The notes under the pieces were generated by a model that was not told the DNA's origin, searched no databases, and saw only the letters and a list, made by a program, of their open reading frames with translations. DNA of 57,766 nt from Ideonella sp. A 288. GTDB taxonomy: Bacteria > Pseudomonadota > Gammaproteobacteria > Burkholderiales > Burkholderiaceae_C. Shown piece by piece: positions 25,901 through 34,503 of this stretch. How positions within the stretch are numbered: position 1 is the first letter of the stretch; each line of letters starts with the position of its first letter. The stretch spans positions 22,242 through 80,007 of the forward strand of contig NZ_MWLO01000161.1 in NCBI RefSeq assembly GCF_002198735.1, given 5' to 3'. The translations under genes were made by a program, and so were the position numbers.

Positions 25901-26668
25901 ATGACCCTGACTCCCCCCCTGACGGCCCTGGCCGTGCTCGATGACCGCCTGGAGGCGACCGGCAGCGCCGTGCTCGAGGCCGACGCCTTGTCCCGGCTGG
26001 CCGACGTGCCCCCCACCACCTGGGCCCGCTGGCTGCCGATGTGGGATGACCTGCCGCCCGACACCTGCCTGCGCGACGGCGGTCGTTATCGGCGCCGCCG
26101 CCATGGCTGCTTCGTCGTCTCGCCCGGGGCCGGGCCGGCCACCAGCCGCCTGGCCGCCGTCCCCCACAGGGCACACTGGCAGCCGGTTGAATACAACGCA
26201 TTGCACGGTGGCATCGAACGTTGGTTCGAGCCCCTACCCCAGGCCCTGGCGCAAGACCCGGACTGGGCCCGACTGCTGGTCGCGCTGGCCGACCGCGCGG
26301 CGCGCCTGCGCCACGATCCGCAGGCGCGCTGGGCCGTCGAGGCGCATCCCTTCCGCATCGACACCACCGACGGCATCGGCCGCCCCACACCCGAAGGCGC
26401 CCACCGCGACGGGGTCGACCTGGTGGTGGTGATCCTGGTCTCGCGAGTGGGTATCAAGGGCGGCGAGACCCGTGTCTTCGATGCCCTGGGGCCGCAAGGC
26501 ATGCGCTTCACCCTGGGCGAACCCTGGAGTGCCCTGTTGCTCGACGACGAGCGGGTGATCCACGAGACCACGCCGATCCAGCCGCTCGACGCCACCGGGG
26601 GCCACCGAGACACCCTGGTGCTGACCTTCCGCCGCCACGGCTTCCAGGGCCCGGCGGCCGGCATGTAA
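25901..26668 (+). CDS. 2OG-Fe dioxygenase family protein (PF10014 type, BsmA / amino-acid hydroxylase-like)
   Basis: A 255-aa Fe(II)/2-oxoglutarate dioxygenase of the 2OG-Fe_Oxy_2 family, which includes bacterial L-isoleucine 4-hydroxylase and the biofilm-linked BsmA. Metal ligands are His168 and Asp170 (EGAHRDGVDLVVV) and His221 (RVIHETTPI); a basic residue at RDTLVLTFRR would hold 2-oxoglutarate. Upstream, LHGGIERWFEPLP fits the family's substrate-side region. Free amino acids are the likely substrates by family, but the specific one is not readable. ATG 25901 is chosen as the first Met before conserved sequence; an upstream in-frame extension would run through the AT-rich promoter. Confidence 0.88.
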   Translation: MTLTPPLTALAVLDDRLEATGSAVLEADALSRLADVPPTTWARWLPMWDDLPPDTCLRDGGRYRRRRHGCFVVSPGAGPATSRLAAVPHRAHWQPVEYNALHGGIERWFEPLPQALAQDPDWARLLVALADRAARLRHDPQARWAVEAHPFRIDTTDGIGRPTPEGAHRDGVDLVVVILVSRVGIKGGETRVFDALGPQGMRFTLGEPWSALLLDDERVIHETTPIQPLDATGGHRDTLVLTFRRHGFQGPAAGM

Positions 26669-26757
26669 AGCCCCTGTAAAACCGGTCCGCCGCGGTCGGC
26701 CGGGCGGGCGCACCGGGGCGTTGAGTCGGCATCGCCACGTCCACGACGGAGGTCCGC

Positions 26758-27117
26758 ATGCCCTCACCCACCCTGCACCGTCGCCGCGCCACCCTGGTGC
26801 TGGCCGGGGGCCTCGCGCTGGCCCTGGCCGGCTGCGTCGTCGCACCGGTCGGCGGCACCCCGTACGGCGGCGGCTACCCGGCCGCCGGCGAAGTGGTCGA
26901 CACGCCGCCGCCCGCGCCGCAGTACGAGCTTGTCGGTGTCGCCCCGGTGGCCGGCCACCTGTGGCTGGGCGGCTACTGGGGCTGGCGCGGCGGCCGCTAT
27001 CACTGGGTGCCAGGTCAATGGGCCGCGCCGCGGCACGGCCACGCCTGGGTGCCGCACGGCTGGGGCCGGGTCGGCAGGGGCTGGCGATTCAACCCGGGGT
27101 ACTGGCGGCGGCACTGA
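26758..27117 (+). CDS. YXWGXW-repeat lipoprotein
   Basis: A 119-aa envelope lipoprotein. The signal peptide ends LALAGC with the lipidated Cys at about residue 22, followed by a Pro/Gly-rich linker. The second half is the Trp/Gly/Tyr repeat region (WLGGYWGWRGGRYHWVPGQW, then HAWVPHGWG and FNPGYWRRH) that defines the YXWGXW family of Proteobacteria; function unknown. GGAGG lies 7-11 bases before ATG 26758. A perfect 7-bp hairpin (GGCCCGC-TGC-GCGGGCC, 27122-27138) just after the stop may mark the transcript end, although no T-run follows. Confidence 0.88.
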   Translation: MPSPTLHRRRATLVLAGGLALALAGCVVAPVGGTPYGGGYPAAGEVVDTPPPAPQYELVGVAPVAGHLWLGGYWGWRGGRYHWVPGQWAAPRHGHAWVPHGWGRVGRGWRFNPGYWRRH

Positions 27118-27121
27118 CCCC

Positions 27122-27138
27122 GGCCCGCTGCGCGGGCC
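27122..27138 (+). terminator. hairpin after the YXWGXW gene
   Basis: Perfect inverted repeat GGCCCGC / GCGGGCC with a 3-base loop, starting 4 bases after the stop codon. The absence of a T-run makes it at best a pausing or 3'-end stabilising structure in this GC-rich genome. Confidence 0.4.
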
Positions 27139-27178
27139 TGTCCCGATGGCCATGCCCTCGAGCCGGTATGCTCTCGGC

Positions 27179-28159
27179 ATGACCGAACTCGCGATCACTT
27201 TCGACGACGTGCTGTCGGCGGCAGAACGCCTGAAGGGCGTGGCCCACCGCACGCCGGTGCTCACCTCGCGCCACCTCGACGAGCGCACCGGCGCTCGGGT
27301 CTTCTTCAAGGCCGAACACCTGCAGCGCAGCGGCGCCTTCAAGTTCCGTGGCGCGTACAGCACGCTGTCGCGCCTGACACCCGAGCAGCGCCAGCGCGGC
27401 GTCGTCGGCTTCAGCTCGGGCAACCACGCGCAGGCGGTGGCATTGGCCGCGCAACTGCTGGACATGCCCTCGGTGCTGGTGATGCCGCGCGACGCGCCGG
27501 CGGCCAAGCTGGCCGCCACCCGCGGCTACCAGGGCCGGCGCCCCGGCAGCGAGGTGGTGCTCTACGACCGCCTCACCGAAGACCGCGCCGCGCTGTGCGC
27601 CCGCATCGCCGCCGAACGCGGCGCCACCGTCGTGCCGCCCTACGACCACCCGGACGTGATGGCCGGCCAGGGCACCGCCGCGCTCGAACTCATCGAGCAG
27701 GCCGGCCCGCTGGACGCGCTGCTGGTGTGCGTGGGCGGCGGCGGCCTGATCTCGGGCTGCGCCGTCGCGGCCACGCACCTGCTGCCCGGCATCGCCGTGC
27801 ACGGCGTCGAACCCGAAGCCGGCAACGACACCCAGCAGAGCCTGGCCGCTGGCCGCCTGGTGTCGATCGCGGTGCCGCAGACCATCGCCGACGGTGCGCA
27901 GACCACCTCCAGCGGTGCGCTCACTTTCCCTGTCATCCAGCGCCTGGTGCGCAGCATCGTCACCGTCACCGACGCGCAGCTCGTGGCCACGATGCGCACC
28001 CTGGCCGGACGGATGAAGCAGGTGGTCGAGCCCACGGGGTGCCTGGCCGCTGCCGCGCTGCTCGAGGGCGTGCTCGACCTGCGCGGTGCCCGTGTCGGCG
28101 TCGTGCTCTCGGGCGGCAATGTCGACCTGGCGCGCCTGGCGCAGTTCTTCGCCGATTGA
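27179..28159 (+). CDS. threonine/serine dehydratase family PLP enzyme
   Basis: A 326-aa fold-type II PLP enzyme. The Schiff-base Lys is Lys55 in SGAFKFRGAY, the substrate loop is SSGNHAQAVA, and the phosphate-binding glycine loop is VCVGGGGLISG. There is no C-terminal ACT domain, so it is not the isoleucine-feedback biosynthetic IlvA. Length and motifs fit catabolic threonine dehydratase, threo-3-hydroxyaspartate ammonia-lyase or serine racemase, which sequence alone does not separate. ATG 27179 is preceded by TATGCT only 6 bases upstream, suggesting a leaderless or near-leaderless transcript. The S10 peptidase gene follows after 72 bp. Confidence 0.9.
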   Translation: MTELAITFDDVLSAAERLKGVAHRTPVLTSRHLDERTGARVFFKAEHLQRSGAFKFRGAYSTLSRLTPEQRQRGVVGFSSGNHAQAVALAAQLLDMPSVLVMPRDAPAAKLAATRGYQGRRPGSEVVLYDRLTEDRAALCARIAAERGATVVPPYDHPDVMAGQGTAALELIEQAGPLDALLVCVGGGGLISGCAVAATHLLPGIAVHGVEPEAGNDTQQSLAAGRLVSIAVPQTIADGAQTTSSGALTFPVIQRLVRSIVTVTDAQLVATMRTLAGRMKQVVEPTGCLAAAALLEGVLDLRGARVGVVLSGGNVDLARLAQFFAD

Positions 28160-28231
28160 CGTTTGTATCGTCGGCCACGCAGCCTGCTCTGTCGAACTCG
28201 CCCTTCACTGCCCACCCGGACCGCCCACCCG

Positions 28232-29755
28232 ATGACCGACACCGTTCGACCTGCCTCCGCACCCGCGACCAAACCCGACGACGCTGCACGGCGACAGCGC
28301 GAGAAGGTCGAGGAATTGCTCACTCGCGCTCCGGTGCACAGCACCGGCTCGGTCCGTCTCGACGGTGGCCAGTCACTCGACTACGCGGTGCGAGCCGCGT
28401 TCGTGCCGGTGGCCAAGGCCGGCTTCGGCGCCGACCGCGGCGAGCCCCAGGCCGCCGTGTTCACCATCGCCTACACCGTGGCACCCACCGGGCCGGCACC
28501 GCGGCCGGTGTGCTTCGCCTTCAACGGCGGGCCCGGCTCGTCGTCGGTGTGGCTGCACCTGGGCGCCCTGGGGCCGAAGCGCGTGCCCATCCTCGACGAC
28601 GGCTCGATGCCGCGCTCGCCCTACCAGCTGGTCGACAACCCGCTCACCTGGCTGGTGCACTTCGACCTGGTCTTCGTCGACCCGCCGCACACCGGCTATT
28701 CGATCACCGCCAGCGACGAGGCACGCAAGAGCATGCTGTCGGTGGACGGCGACGTCGACGCGCTGGCCGAGGTGATGCGCGCCTGGCTGGCCGCCAACGG
28801 CCGCTTCGGCGCGCCGCTGTACCTGGCCGGCGAAAGCTACGGCACCACCCGCGGCGCGGCGCTGGCCGACAAGCTGCTCGACATGGGCATGGCGCTGGAT
28901 GGGCTCATCCTCGTGTCGTGCGCGATGGACCTGCAGTCGCTCGTCTTCGCGCCCCGCAACGACCTGCCCTTTGCGCTGTTCCTGCCCGGCTACGCCAACA
29001 CGGCGCAGTACCACGGCCTGCTCAGCGGGCCGCTGGGCACCTCGTCGCAGGCCGCGCGTGAGGCGGCCGAGGCCTTCGTGGCCGAGGAGTACCTGGCGGC
29101 GCTGCACCTGGGCGCCCGACTCGACGGCGCGCGGCGCCAGCGCGTCGCCCGGCGCATGGCCGAGCTCACCGGGCTGCCGCTGCAACTGATCGAGGAGCAG
29201 AACCTGCGCATCAGCGACCAGTGCTTCTTCACCGAGGCACTGCGCTCGCGCGGGCGCCTCGTCGGGCGGCTCGAGTCGCGCTGCACCGGGCCGGCCGCTG
29301 CCAGCCGCAGCGGGCAATGGGAGTTCGACCCCGGCATCGACGCGCTGAATGCGCCCTACACCGCGTCGGCGCTGGCCTACTACGCCTCGCTGGGCATCCC
29401 CGCCGATGCGCGCTACGAGGTGATGAACATGGACGTCAACAAGGCCTGGACGTGGCTGCGTGGCGAAGGCAAGGGCATGGGCGAGGCCAACGGCTTCACC
29501 TGCACCAGCACCGACCTGTCGCGCGCGCTGCGGCGCCACCCGCACCTGCGCGTGTTCGCGGCCAGCGGGCGCTACGACCTGGGCACGCCCTACTCCGCCA
29601 GCGACTGGTCGCTGGCTCAGCTCGATGCACCGGCCGACGTGCTGTCGCGCGTCACGCACCGCTACTACGATGCCGGGCACATGTTCTACACCCGGGCCCA
29701 GGACTTGCGACAATTCTCCGACGACCTGTCGTCCTGGCTCACCCTCATCGATTGA
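28232..29755 (+). CDS. S10-family serine carboxypeptidase-like peptidase
   Basis: A 507-aa member of peptidase family S10. Visible are the oxyanion segment FNGGPGSSSVW (97-107), the nucleophile elbow GESYG with Ser202, a late Asp in SGRYDLGTPY and a C-terminal His in YDAGHMFYTR, completing the triad. No signal peptide or membrane helix is seen at the N-terminus (MTDTVRPASAP), which is unusual because characterised S10 enzymes are secreted or vacuolar; the bacterial branch often lacks a clear leader. ATG 28232 fits the start of homologous sequence. The gene ends 11 bases before the phosphofructokinase ATG, so they are probably co-transcribed. Confidence 0.9.
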   Translation: MTDTVRPASAPATKPDDAARRQREKVEELLTRAPVHSTGSVRLDGGQSLDYAVRAAFVPVAKAGFGADRGEPQAAVFTIAYTVAPTGPAPRPVCFAFNGGPGSSSVWLHLGALGPKRVPILDDGSMPRSPYQLVDNPLTWLVHFDLVFVDPPHTGYSITASDEARKSMLSVDGDVDALAEVMRAWLAANGRFGAPLYLAGESYGTTRGAALADKLLDMGMALDGLILVSCAMDLQSLVFAPRNDLPFALFLPGYANTAQYHGLLSGPLGTSSQAAREAAEAFVAEEYLAALHLGARLDGARRQRVARRMAELTGLPLQLIEEQNLRISDQCFFTEALRSRGRLVGRLESRCTGPAAASRSGQWEFDPGIDALNAPYTASALAYYASLGIPADARYEVMNMDVNKAWTWLRGEGKGMGEANGFTCTSTDLSRALRRHPHLRVFAASGRYDLGTPYSASDWSLAQLDAPADVLSRVTHRYYDAGHMFYTRAQDLRQFSDDLSSWLTLID

Positions 29756-29766
29756 GACCACCTCCC

Positions 29767-30855
29767 ATGCACATCGGCATCCTCACCGGCGGCGGCGACT
29801 GCCCCGGCCTGAACGCGGTCATCCGGGCCGTGACGCTGGCGCTGATCAACGAATGCGGCGCCCGCGTCACCGGCATCGAACGCGGCTTCCTCGGCCTGAT
29901 GACGCGGCAGGTGCGCCCGCTCGACGTCGACGCGGTGGCCGGCATCCTGGCCCAGGGCGGCACCATCCTGGGCACGCACAACAAGTGCGATCCGTTCCAC
30001 TATTTCGGCGCCGGCGGCGCCGACAAATCGGGCGACGCGATGGACTGCGTGCGCGAGCTGGGGCTCGATGCGCTGGTGGCCATCGGCGGCGACGGCACCA
30101 TGGCCATCGCGCACCGCTTCGAGGCGCTGGGGCTGCCGGTGGTGGGCGTGCCCAAGACCATCGACAACGACCTGTGCCACACCGACCGCAGTTTCGGCTT
30201 CGACAGCGCCGTGGCCGTGGTGGCCGAGGCGCTGGACCGGCTCGAGACCACCGCCCGCAGCCATGGCCGCGTGATGATCGCCGAGACCATGGGCCGCTAC
30301 GCCGGCTGGATCGCGCTCGAGGGCGGCATGGCCGGTGCGGCCGACGTGATCCTGTTGCCAGAGCAGCCCTTCCAGCTCGAGGTGGTGGCCGAGCGCTGCC
30401 GGGCGCGCGAGAACCGCGAGGGCTACACGCTCATCTGCATCGCCGAGGGCGCCCGCGCCGAAGGCCAGGGCATGACGGTGGCCGCCACGCTGGCCGACAG
30501 CCCCGATCCGGTGCGCCTGGGCGGCGTCGGTGCCCTGCTGCAGCACCAGTTGCAGCCCTTGATCCGCAGCGAGGTGCGTGCCACCCTGCTCGGCCACGTG
30601 CAGCGCGGGGGATCGCCCACCCCCTTCGACCGCGTGCTGGCCACCCGGTTCGGCTACCACGCCGCCCAGCTGGTGCGGCGCGGCGAGTACGGCCGCATGG
30701 TCACCCTGACGGGCAGCGACATTGCCAGCGTGCCGCTGGTGGACGTGGCCGGGCGCACCCGTTCGGTGCCGGTCGACCACCCGCTGCTGGCGGCCGCCAC
30801 CGGGCTGGGCGTGTCGCTCGGCGTGTCGTCGCCCGGCACCGCCGCGGCGTTGTGA
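29767..30855 (+). CDS. pfkA: 6-phosphofructokinase, ATP-type with G/K signature
   Basis: A 362-aa phosphofructokinase that phosphorylates fructose 6-phosphate. N-terminal LTGGGDCPGLNAVIR binds the phosphoryl donor, and catalytic TIDND is at 131-135. Two donor-specificity positions are readable: Gly110 in GGDGTM (E. coli Gly104; pyrophosphate-using enzymes have Asp) and Lys130 in PKTIDND (E. coli Gly124; pyrophosphate enzymes have Lys). The Gly/Lys pair is typical of mixed-substrate group III enzymes, usually ATP-dependent. A functional glycolytic Pfk is notable because many Burkholderiales lack one and use the Entner-Doudoroff route. It lies downstream of the S10 peptidase; a strong terminator is at 31023-31060. 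Confidence 0.93.
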   Translation: MHIGILTGGGDCPGLNAVIRAVTLALINECGARVTGIERGFLGLMTRQVRPLDVDAVAGILAQGGTILGTHNKCDPFHYFGAGGADKSGDAMDCVRELGLDALVAIGGDGTMAIAHRFEALGLPVVGVPKTIDNDLCHTDRSFGFDSAVAVVAEALDRLETTARSHGRVMIAETMGRYAGWIALEGGMAGAADVILLPEQPFQLEVVAERCRARENREGYTLICIAEGARAEGQGMTVAATLADSPDPVRLGGVGALLQHQLQPLIRSEVRATLLGHVQRGGSPTPFDRVLATRFGYHAAQLVRRGEYGRMVTLTGSDIASVPLVDVAGRTRSVPVDHPLLAAATGLGVSLGVSSPGTAAAL

Positions 30856-31022
30856 GACCCTGTCCACGCCGAGCGCTTGGCCGAGGATTGTTCACGCCCC
30901 TGAAAGTTCCCCTGCATTTCTACCGATGCCAGGGCCGCAGCGTTGGCGTAAGGTCAAGTCGTCGTTGCGTTGGATGACGCTCACGCGAGATCCAGGCAGC
31001 GGCGCCAGCGATGAGGAGCATT
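30856..31022 (+). other. untranslated stretch upstream of a strong terminator
   Basis: No protein frame of note. It holds an imperfect hairpin, CCCTG-CAT / ATG-C-CAGGG, at about 30910-30934, and a GCGT...ACGC pair near 30967-30980, then leads into the intrinsic terminator. It may be the pfk 3' untranslated region or an independent small RNA. I cannot identify a promoter within it with confidence. Confidence 0.35.
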
Positions 31023-31060
31023 GCCCCCCGCGCCCTGGTGGCACGGGGGGCTCTTTTTTT
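31023..31060 (+). terminator. intrinsic (rho-independent) terminator
   Basis: An 8-bp GC stem, GCCCCCCG / CGGGGGGC, with a 13-base loop, followed by T-C and a run of seven T (31054-31060). This is the clearest intrinsic terminator of the window. It lies 168 bp after the pfk stop and 79 bp before the DUF3149 start. Confidence 0.9.
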
Positions 31061-31138
31061 ATGGATTGAGGCATCGCAAGGAAGCCTCTGCCCAATTGGC
31101 GTCTGATGGCGGGTGTCGACAACCCCCTGGAGTACCAG

Positions 31139-31297
31139 ATGCACGCACTGCGCGACTTCTTCACCACCGACTACGGCCTGATGAGCGCTGCGGTCATCGC
31201 CTTCACGCTCGGCATGGGGGTGTTCTTCAGCCGCTACATCTCGCGGCATATCCGCGAAGACACCGAAGCCGCGATGCGGGCCCAGAAGGGCCGCTGA
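31139..31297 (+). CDS. DUF3149 small membrane protein (52 aa)
   Basis: A 52-aa single-pass membrane protein matching the DUF3149 family of Betaproteobacteria. Residues about 13-33 (YGLMSAAVIAFTLGMGVFFS) form one hydrophobic helix, followed by a basic then acidic tail (RYISRHIREDTEAAMRAQ). The function is unknown. GGAG lies 8 bases before ATG 31139. An upstream in-frame Met at 31106 would add 11 unrelated residues and has no ribosome binding site. The gene converges with the crotonase operon, with 34 bp between stops. Confidence 0.85.
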   Translation: MHALRDFFTTDYGLMSAAVIAFTLGMGVFFSRYISRHIREDTEAAMRAQKGR

Positions 31298-31331
31298 AGG
31301 CCGCTGCGGGCCGGAAGGCCCGGCGGCAGGT

Positions 31332-32132
31332 TCAGCTGGCGCGGTTGCGCGCCAGCACCCCGGCGCGGCGCTGTTCCACCGCGTCGGCCGACACGGCCCC
31401 GTTGAAGGCGGTGGCGCGCTCGCGCTCCAGCGCCAGGCCGGCGCCCAGCGCCAGGGCATGGCCGTCGTTGATGACGGCCTTGTAGCGCACCAGCATCTCG
31501 GGCAGGCAGGCCAGCATCTCGCGGGCCATCGCCTCAGCCTCGGCCAGCAGCGCCTCGGCCGGCACCACGCGGTTGACGAAGCCCCAGGCCGCGGCCTCGT
31601 CCGCCGAGACCCAGCGCCCGGTGAGCGACACCTCGCGCGCCCGGTACACCCCGATGGCGCGCGACAGGCGCTGCGACAGGCCCCAGCCCGGCGCCACGCC
31701 GATGCGCGCATGCGTGTCGGCAAAGCGCGCCTGCGGGCTGGCCAGCAGCACGTCGCAGGCCAGCGCCAGTTCGAAGCCGCCCGTCACCGCCACGCCGTTG
31801 ACGGCGGCGATCACCGGCCCGCCGAAGCGGCCCAGGGCCTGCACCGGATCGCGTGCCGCAGCGCGGCCGCCCAGGCTGCCCTGGCCGGCGCCGATCTCCT
31901 TCAGGTCGAGGCCGGCGCAGAAGGCGCGGCCTGCGCCGGTGAGGATCAGCACCCGCACCGCCGGGTCGGCCACCGCCGCGTCGACGGCATCGGCCAGCGC
32001 CGTCATCAGCGCCACCGACAGGGCGTTCATCGCCTGCGGACGATTCAACGTGAGCACGGCGAAGCCGGCGGGGTCGATGCGGGTGGTCAGCACCGCAGGC
32101 ACCCCGGCCTCGGCGGGTGAATCGGTGGTCAT
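31332..32132 (-). CDS. crotonase / enoyl-CoA hydratase family protein
   Basis: A 266-aa crotonase-fold acyl-CoA enzyme. The oxyanion segments are GAGRAFCAGLDLKEIG (66-81) and NGVAVTGGFELALACD (112-127). Glu121 is the first catalytic Glu, but the position of the second (20 residues on) is His141, so standard hydratase chemistry is uncertain. It is the last gene of a six-gene minus-strand operon. Its ATG overlaps the stop of the diguanylate cyclase gene as ATGA, so its translation is coupled to that gene. Confidence 0.9.
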   Translation of the reverse strand: MTTDSPAEAGVPAVLTTRIDPAGFAVLTLNRPQAMNALSVALMTALADAVDAAVADPAVRVLILTGAGRAFCAGLDLKEIGAGQGSLGGRAAARDPVQALGRFGGPVIAAVNGVAVTGGFELALACDVLLASPQARFADTHARIGVAPGWGLSQRLSRAIGVYRAREVSLTGRWVSADEAAAWGFVNRVVPAEALLAEAEAMAREMLACLPEMLVRYKAVINDGHALALGAGLALERERATAFNGAVSADAVEQRRAGVLARNRAS

Positions 32133-33232
32133 TGCAGGATCTCCACGCGGTTGCGGCCGTTGCGCTTGGCCTGGTAGAGCGCCGCGTCGGCGCTGTGCAC
32201 CAGCGACGACACGCCGGCGCCGGCCATCGGCACGCTGGCGGCCACGCCGATGCTGACGCTGACGCTGTAGCCGCCGACCACGATGCTGCTGAAGTCTGCG
32301 CTGGCCACGGCCTGCCGGATGTGCTCGGCGATCTCCATCGCGCCGGCGACGGCCGTGCCGGGCAGCACGATGGCGAACTCCTCCCCGCCAAAGCGCGCGG
32401 CCATGTCGCCGGCCCGCCGCACGTTGTCGCGGATCACCGCGCCGACGCGGGCCAGGAACAGATCGCCCACCTGGTGGCCGAACAGGTCGTTCAGCGACTT
32501 GAAGTGGTCCACGTCGACCATCAGCAGCCCCAGCGGGGCGCCGTCGCGCAGGGCGCGGTACCACTCCTTCTGCAGCGTGGTGTCGAACTGGCGGCGGTTG
32601 GGCAGGCCGGTGAGTGCGTCGGTGGCGGCCAGCGCCGACAGTTCGGCGTTGACCTGGCCCAGCGCGTCTTCGGCGCGGCGCCGCTGTTCGGCGTCGCGCA
32701 GCGTGACCAGGTAGTCGCCCAGCCCGTTGCCCGGTGGCAGCGAGGCCACCCGGGCCTCCACCCACAGCGTGCTGCCGTCGCGCCGCTGCGCGCGGAACAG
32801 GTCGGGGCCGCGGCCCTGGCGGGCGGCGCGGGTGAAGTGGCGGGCGATGAACGCGGCACGCTCGTCGGTGACCAGCAGGTCGGCCACGGTCAGGCCGAGC
32901 AGGTCGCCCGGCTCCCAGCCCAGCATCGTGATCGCGGCCGGCGAGGCGTACTGGATGTTCAGGTCGAGGTCGGCCGCGATCAGCAGGTCGATCGAGTGCT
33001 CGGCCAGCAGCCGGAAGCGCGTGTCGGCATCGCCGGGGCCACGACGACCGGGGTCGACCGGCGCCCCGATGGTGAGCACGCTGCCGTCCACCAGCGTGGT
33101 CGACAGGCCGCGGTCGTCCGACCGGTGGTGCCGGTTGGCCAGTTGCAGCTGGCCCTGCGGGTCGCTGAGGGCGAAGCCCTGGCCCAGGCTCTCGAGCAGT
33201 TGCGACAGCGCCCGGGCGTCGTCGTCGGTCAT
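32129..33232 (-). CDS. PAS-GGDEF diguanylate cyclase
   Basis: A 367-aa cytoplasmic enzyme making cyclic di-GMP. An N-terminal region of about 65 residues looks like a degenerate sensory segment, then comes a PAS domain (about 70-185) and a GGDEF domain (about 200-365). The active site is GGEEF (282-286), and the product-inhibition I-site RxxD is intact as RAGD (273-276), five residues before it, so an active, feedback-limited cyclase is predicted. There is no EAL domain and no membrane helix. It is translationally coupled on both sides: its ATG overlaps the MFS stop and its stop overlaps the crotonase ATG. Confidence 0.94.
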   Translation of the reverse strand: MTDDDARALSQLLESLGQGFALSDPQGQLQLANRHHRSDDRGLSTTLVDGSVLTIGAPVDPGRRGPGDADTRFRLLAEHSIDLLIAADLDLNIQYASPAAITMLGWEPGDLLGLTVADLLVTDERAAFIARHFTRAARQGRGPDLFRAQRRDGSTLWVEARVASLPPGNGLGDYLVTLRDAEQRRRAEDALGQVNAELSALAATDALTGLPNRRQFDTTLQKEWYRALRDGAPLGLLMVDVDHFKSLNDLFGHQVGDLFLARVGAVIRDNVRRAGDMAARFGGEEFAIVLPGTAVAGAMEIAEHIRQAVASADFSSIVVGGYSVSVSIGVAASVPMAGAGVSSLVHSADAALYQAKRNGRNRVEILQ

Positions 33233-34503
33233 CGCGATGCCCCTGGCGGCGTGGCGACGCTCTCGGCCACGAGCCGGTCGCGCGCAGCCAGCGCTGGAAA
33301 CAGCCGAGTCCACACCCCCACGACGACCAAGGTACCGATCCCCCCCGAGACCACCGATCCTACCGCCCCCAGCCACGCCGCCATCGCGCCGGACTCGAAC
33401 TCGCCGAGCTGATTGCTGGCCCCGATGAAGATCGAATTGACCGCGCTCACGCGGCCGCGCATGGCATCGGGCGTTTCCAGCTGCACCAGGGTCTGGCGGA
33501 TCACGACGCTGACCATGTCGGCTGCCCCCGACAGCGACAGCGCCAGCATCGACAGCCACAGCTCGCGCGACAGGCCGAAGACAATGGTGGCCACGCCGAA
33601 GGCCGCCACCGAGCCCAGCAGCCAGCGGCCCGAGCGCCGCTGCACCGGCCAGCGCGCCAGCACCACCGACATGGCCAGCGCGCCCACCGCCGGCGACGAG
33701 CGCAGCAGCCCCAGCGCGGCCGGCCCGGCATGAAGGATGTCGCGCGCGAAGATCGGCAGCAGCGCGGTGGCCCCACCCAGCAGCACCGCGAACAGGTCGA
33801 GCGAGATCGCCCCCAGCACCACCGGCCGCTGGCGGATGAAGGCCAGCCCGGCCAGCAGCGTGCGCATCGACGCCGGCTCGCGCGAAGCCACCACCTCCCG
33901 GGGCCGCAGCCCGGCCGTCCAGGCCAGTGCCGCGACGAAACCCGCGGCCGACAGCGCATGCACCGCCTGGGGCCCGGCGGCATAGACCAGCCCGCCGATC
34001 GCCGGCCCGGTGATGATGGAGCCCTGGATGGCGCCGGACGACAGCGCCAGCGCACGCGGCAGCGCCGCCATCGGCACCAATTGCGGCAGCAGAGCCTGCG
34101 AGGCCGGCATCTGGAAGGCGCGCACCGCGCCCAGCACCATCGACAGCGCGAGCACGCCCTCGCGGCCCAGCACCTGCCGGTGCGAGGCCCAGGCCAGCAC
34201 CAGTGCCACCGCGCACTGCATGGCCAGCGCCAGCAGCAGCACGCGGCGGCGGTCGTGGCGGTCCACCAGATGGCCGGCCGGCAGCGCCAGCAGCAGCGCC
34301 GGCACGAACTGCGCCAGGCCCACCAGGCCCAGGTCCCAGGCGCTGCCGGTCAGGTCGTACATCTGCCAGCCCAGGGCCACCATCATCATCTGGCCAGCGG
34401 TGGTGGACGCCCACCGTGACAGCCAGAAGCGGCGGAAGCCGCGGTCGCGCAGCAGCGGGGGGCCGCGGTCGGGTTCGGCGGCGGGGTCGACGCCGCCGCT
34501 CAC
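33229..34503 (-). CDS. MFS permease (EntS/MFS_3-like)
   Basis: A 424-aa, 12-helix major facilitator. The loop 2-3 signature is GHLVDRHDRRRVLLL, and the N-terminus RDRGFRRFWLSRWASTTAGQMMMVALGW-type sequence fits the enterobactin-exporter-like subgroup. The start is GTG at 34503, overlapping the stop of the MdlB-type ABC gene (GTGA). The stop overlaps the cyclase ATG. Its position directly after a heterodimeric ABC exporter suggests both move related compounds, but the substrate is unknown. Unlike the MFS gene at 19304, it lacks the extra C-terminal soluble domain. Confidence 0.9.
   Translation of the reverse strand: MSGGVDPAAEPDRGPPLLRDRGFRRFWLSRWASTTAGQMMMVALGWQMYDLTGSAWDLGLVGLAQFVPALLLALPAGHLVDRHDRRRVLLLALAMQCAVALVLAWASHRQVLGREGVLALSMVLGAVRAFQMPASQALLPQLVPMAALPRALALSSGAIQGSIITGPAIGGLVYAAGPQAVHALSAAGFVAALAWTAGLRPREVVASREPASMRTLLAGLAFIRQRPVVLGAISLDLFAVLLGGATALLPIFARDILHAGPAALGLLRSSPAVGALAMSVVLARWPVQRRSGRWLLGSVAAFGVATIVFGLSRELWLSMLALSLSGAADMVSVVIRQTLVQLETPDAMRGRVSAVNSIFIGASNQLGEFESGAMAAWLGAVGSVVSGGIGTLVVVGVWTRLFPALAARDRLVAESVATPPGASR

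Noticed and set aside
31106-31138. Longer start for the DUF3149 protein at 31106
   Set aside because: No ribosome binding site, and the added residues are not part of the conserved small protein; ATG 31139 has GGAG at the right distance.
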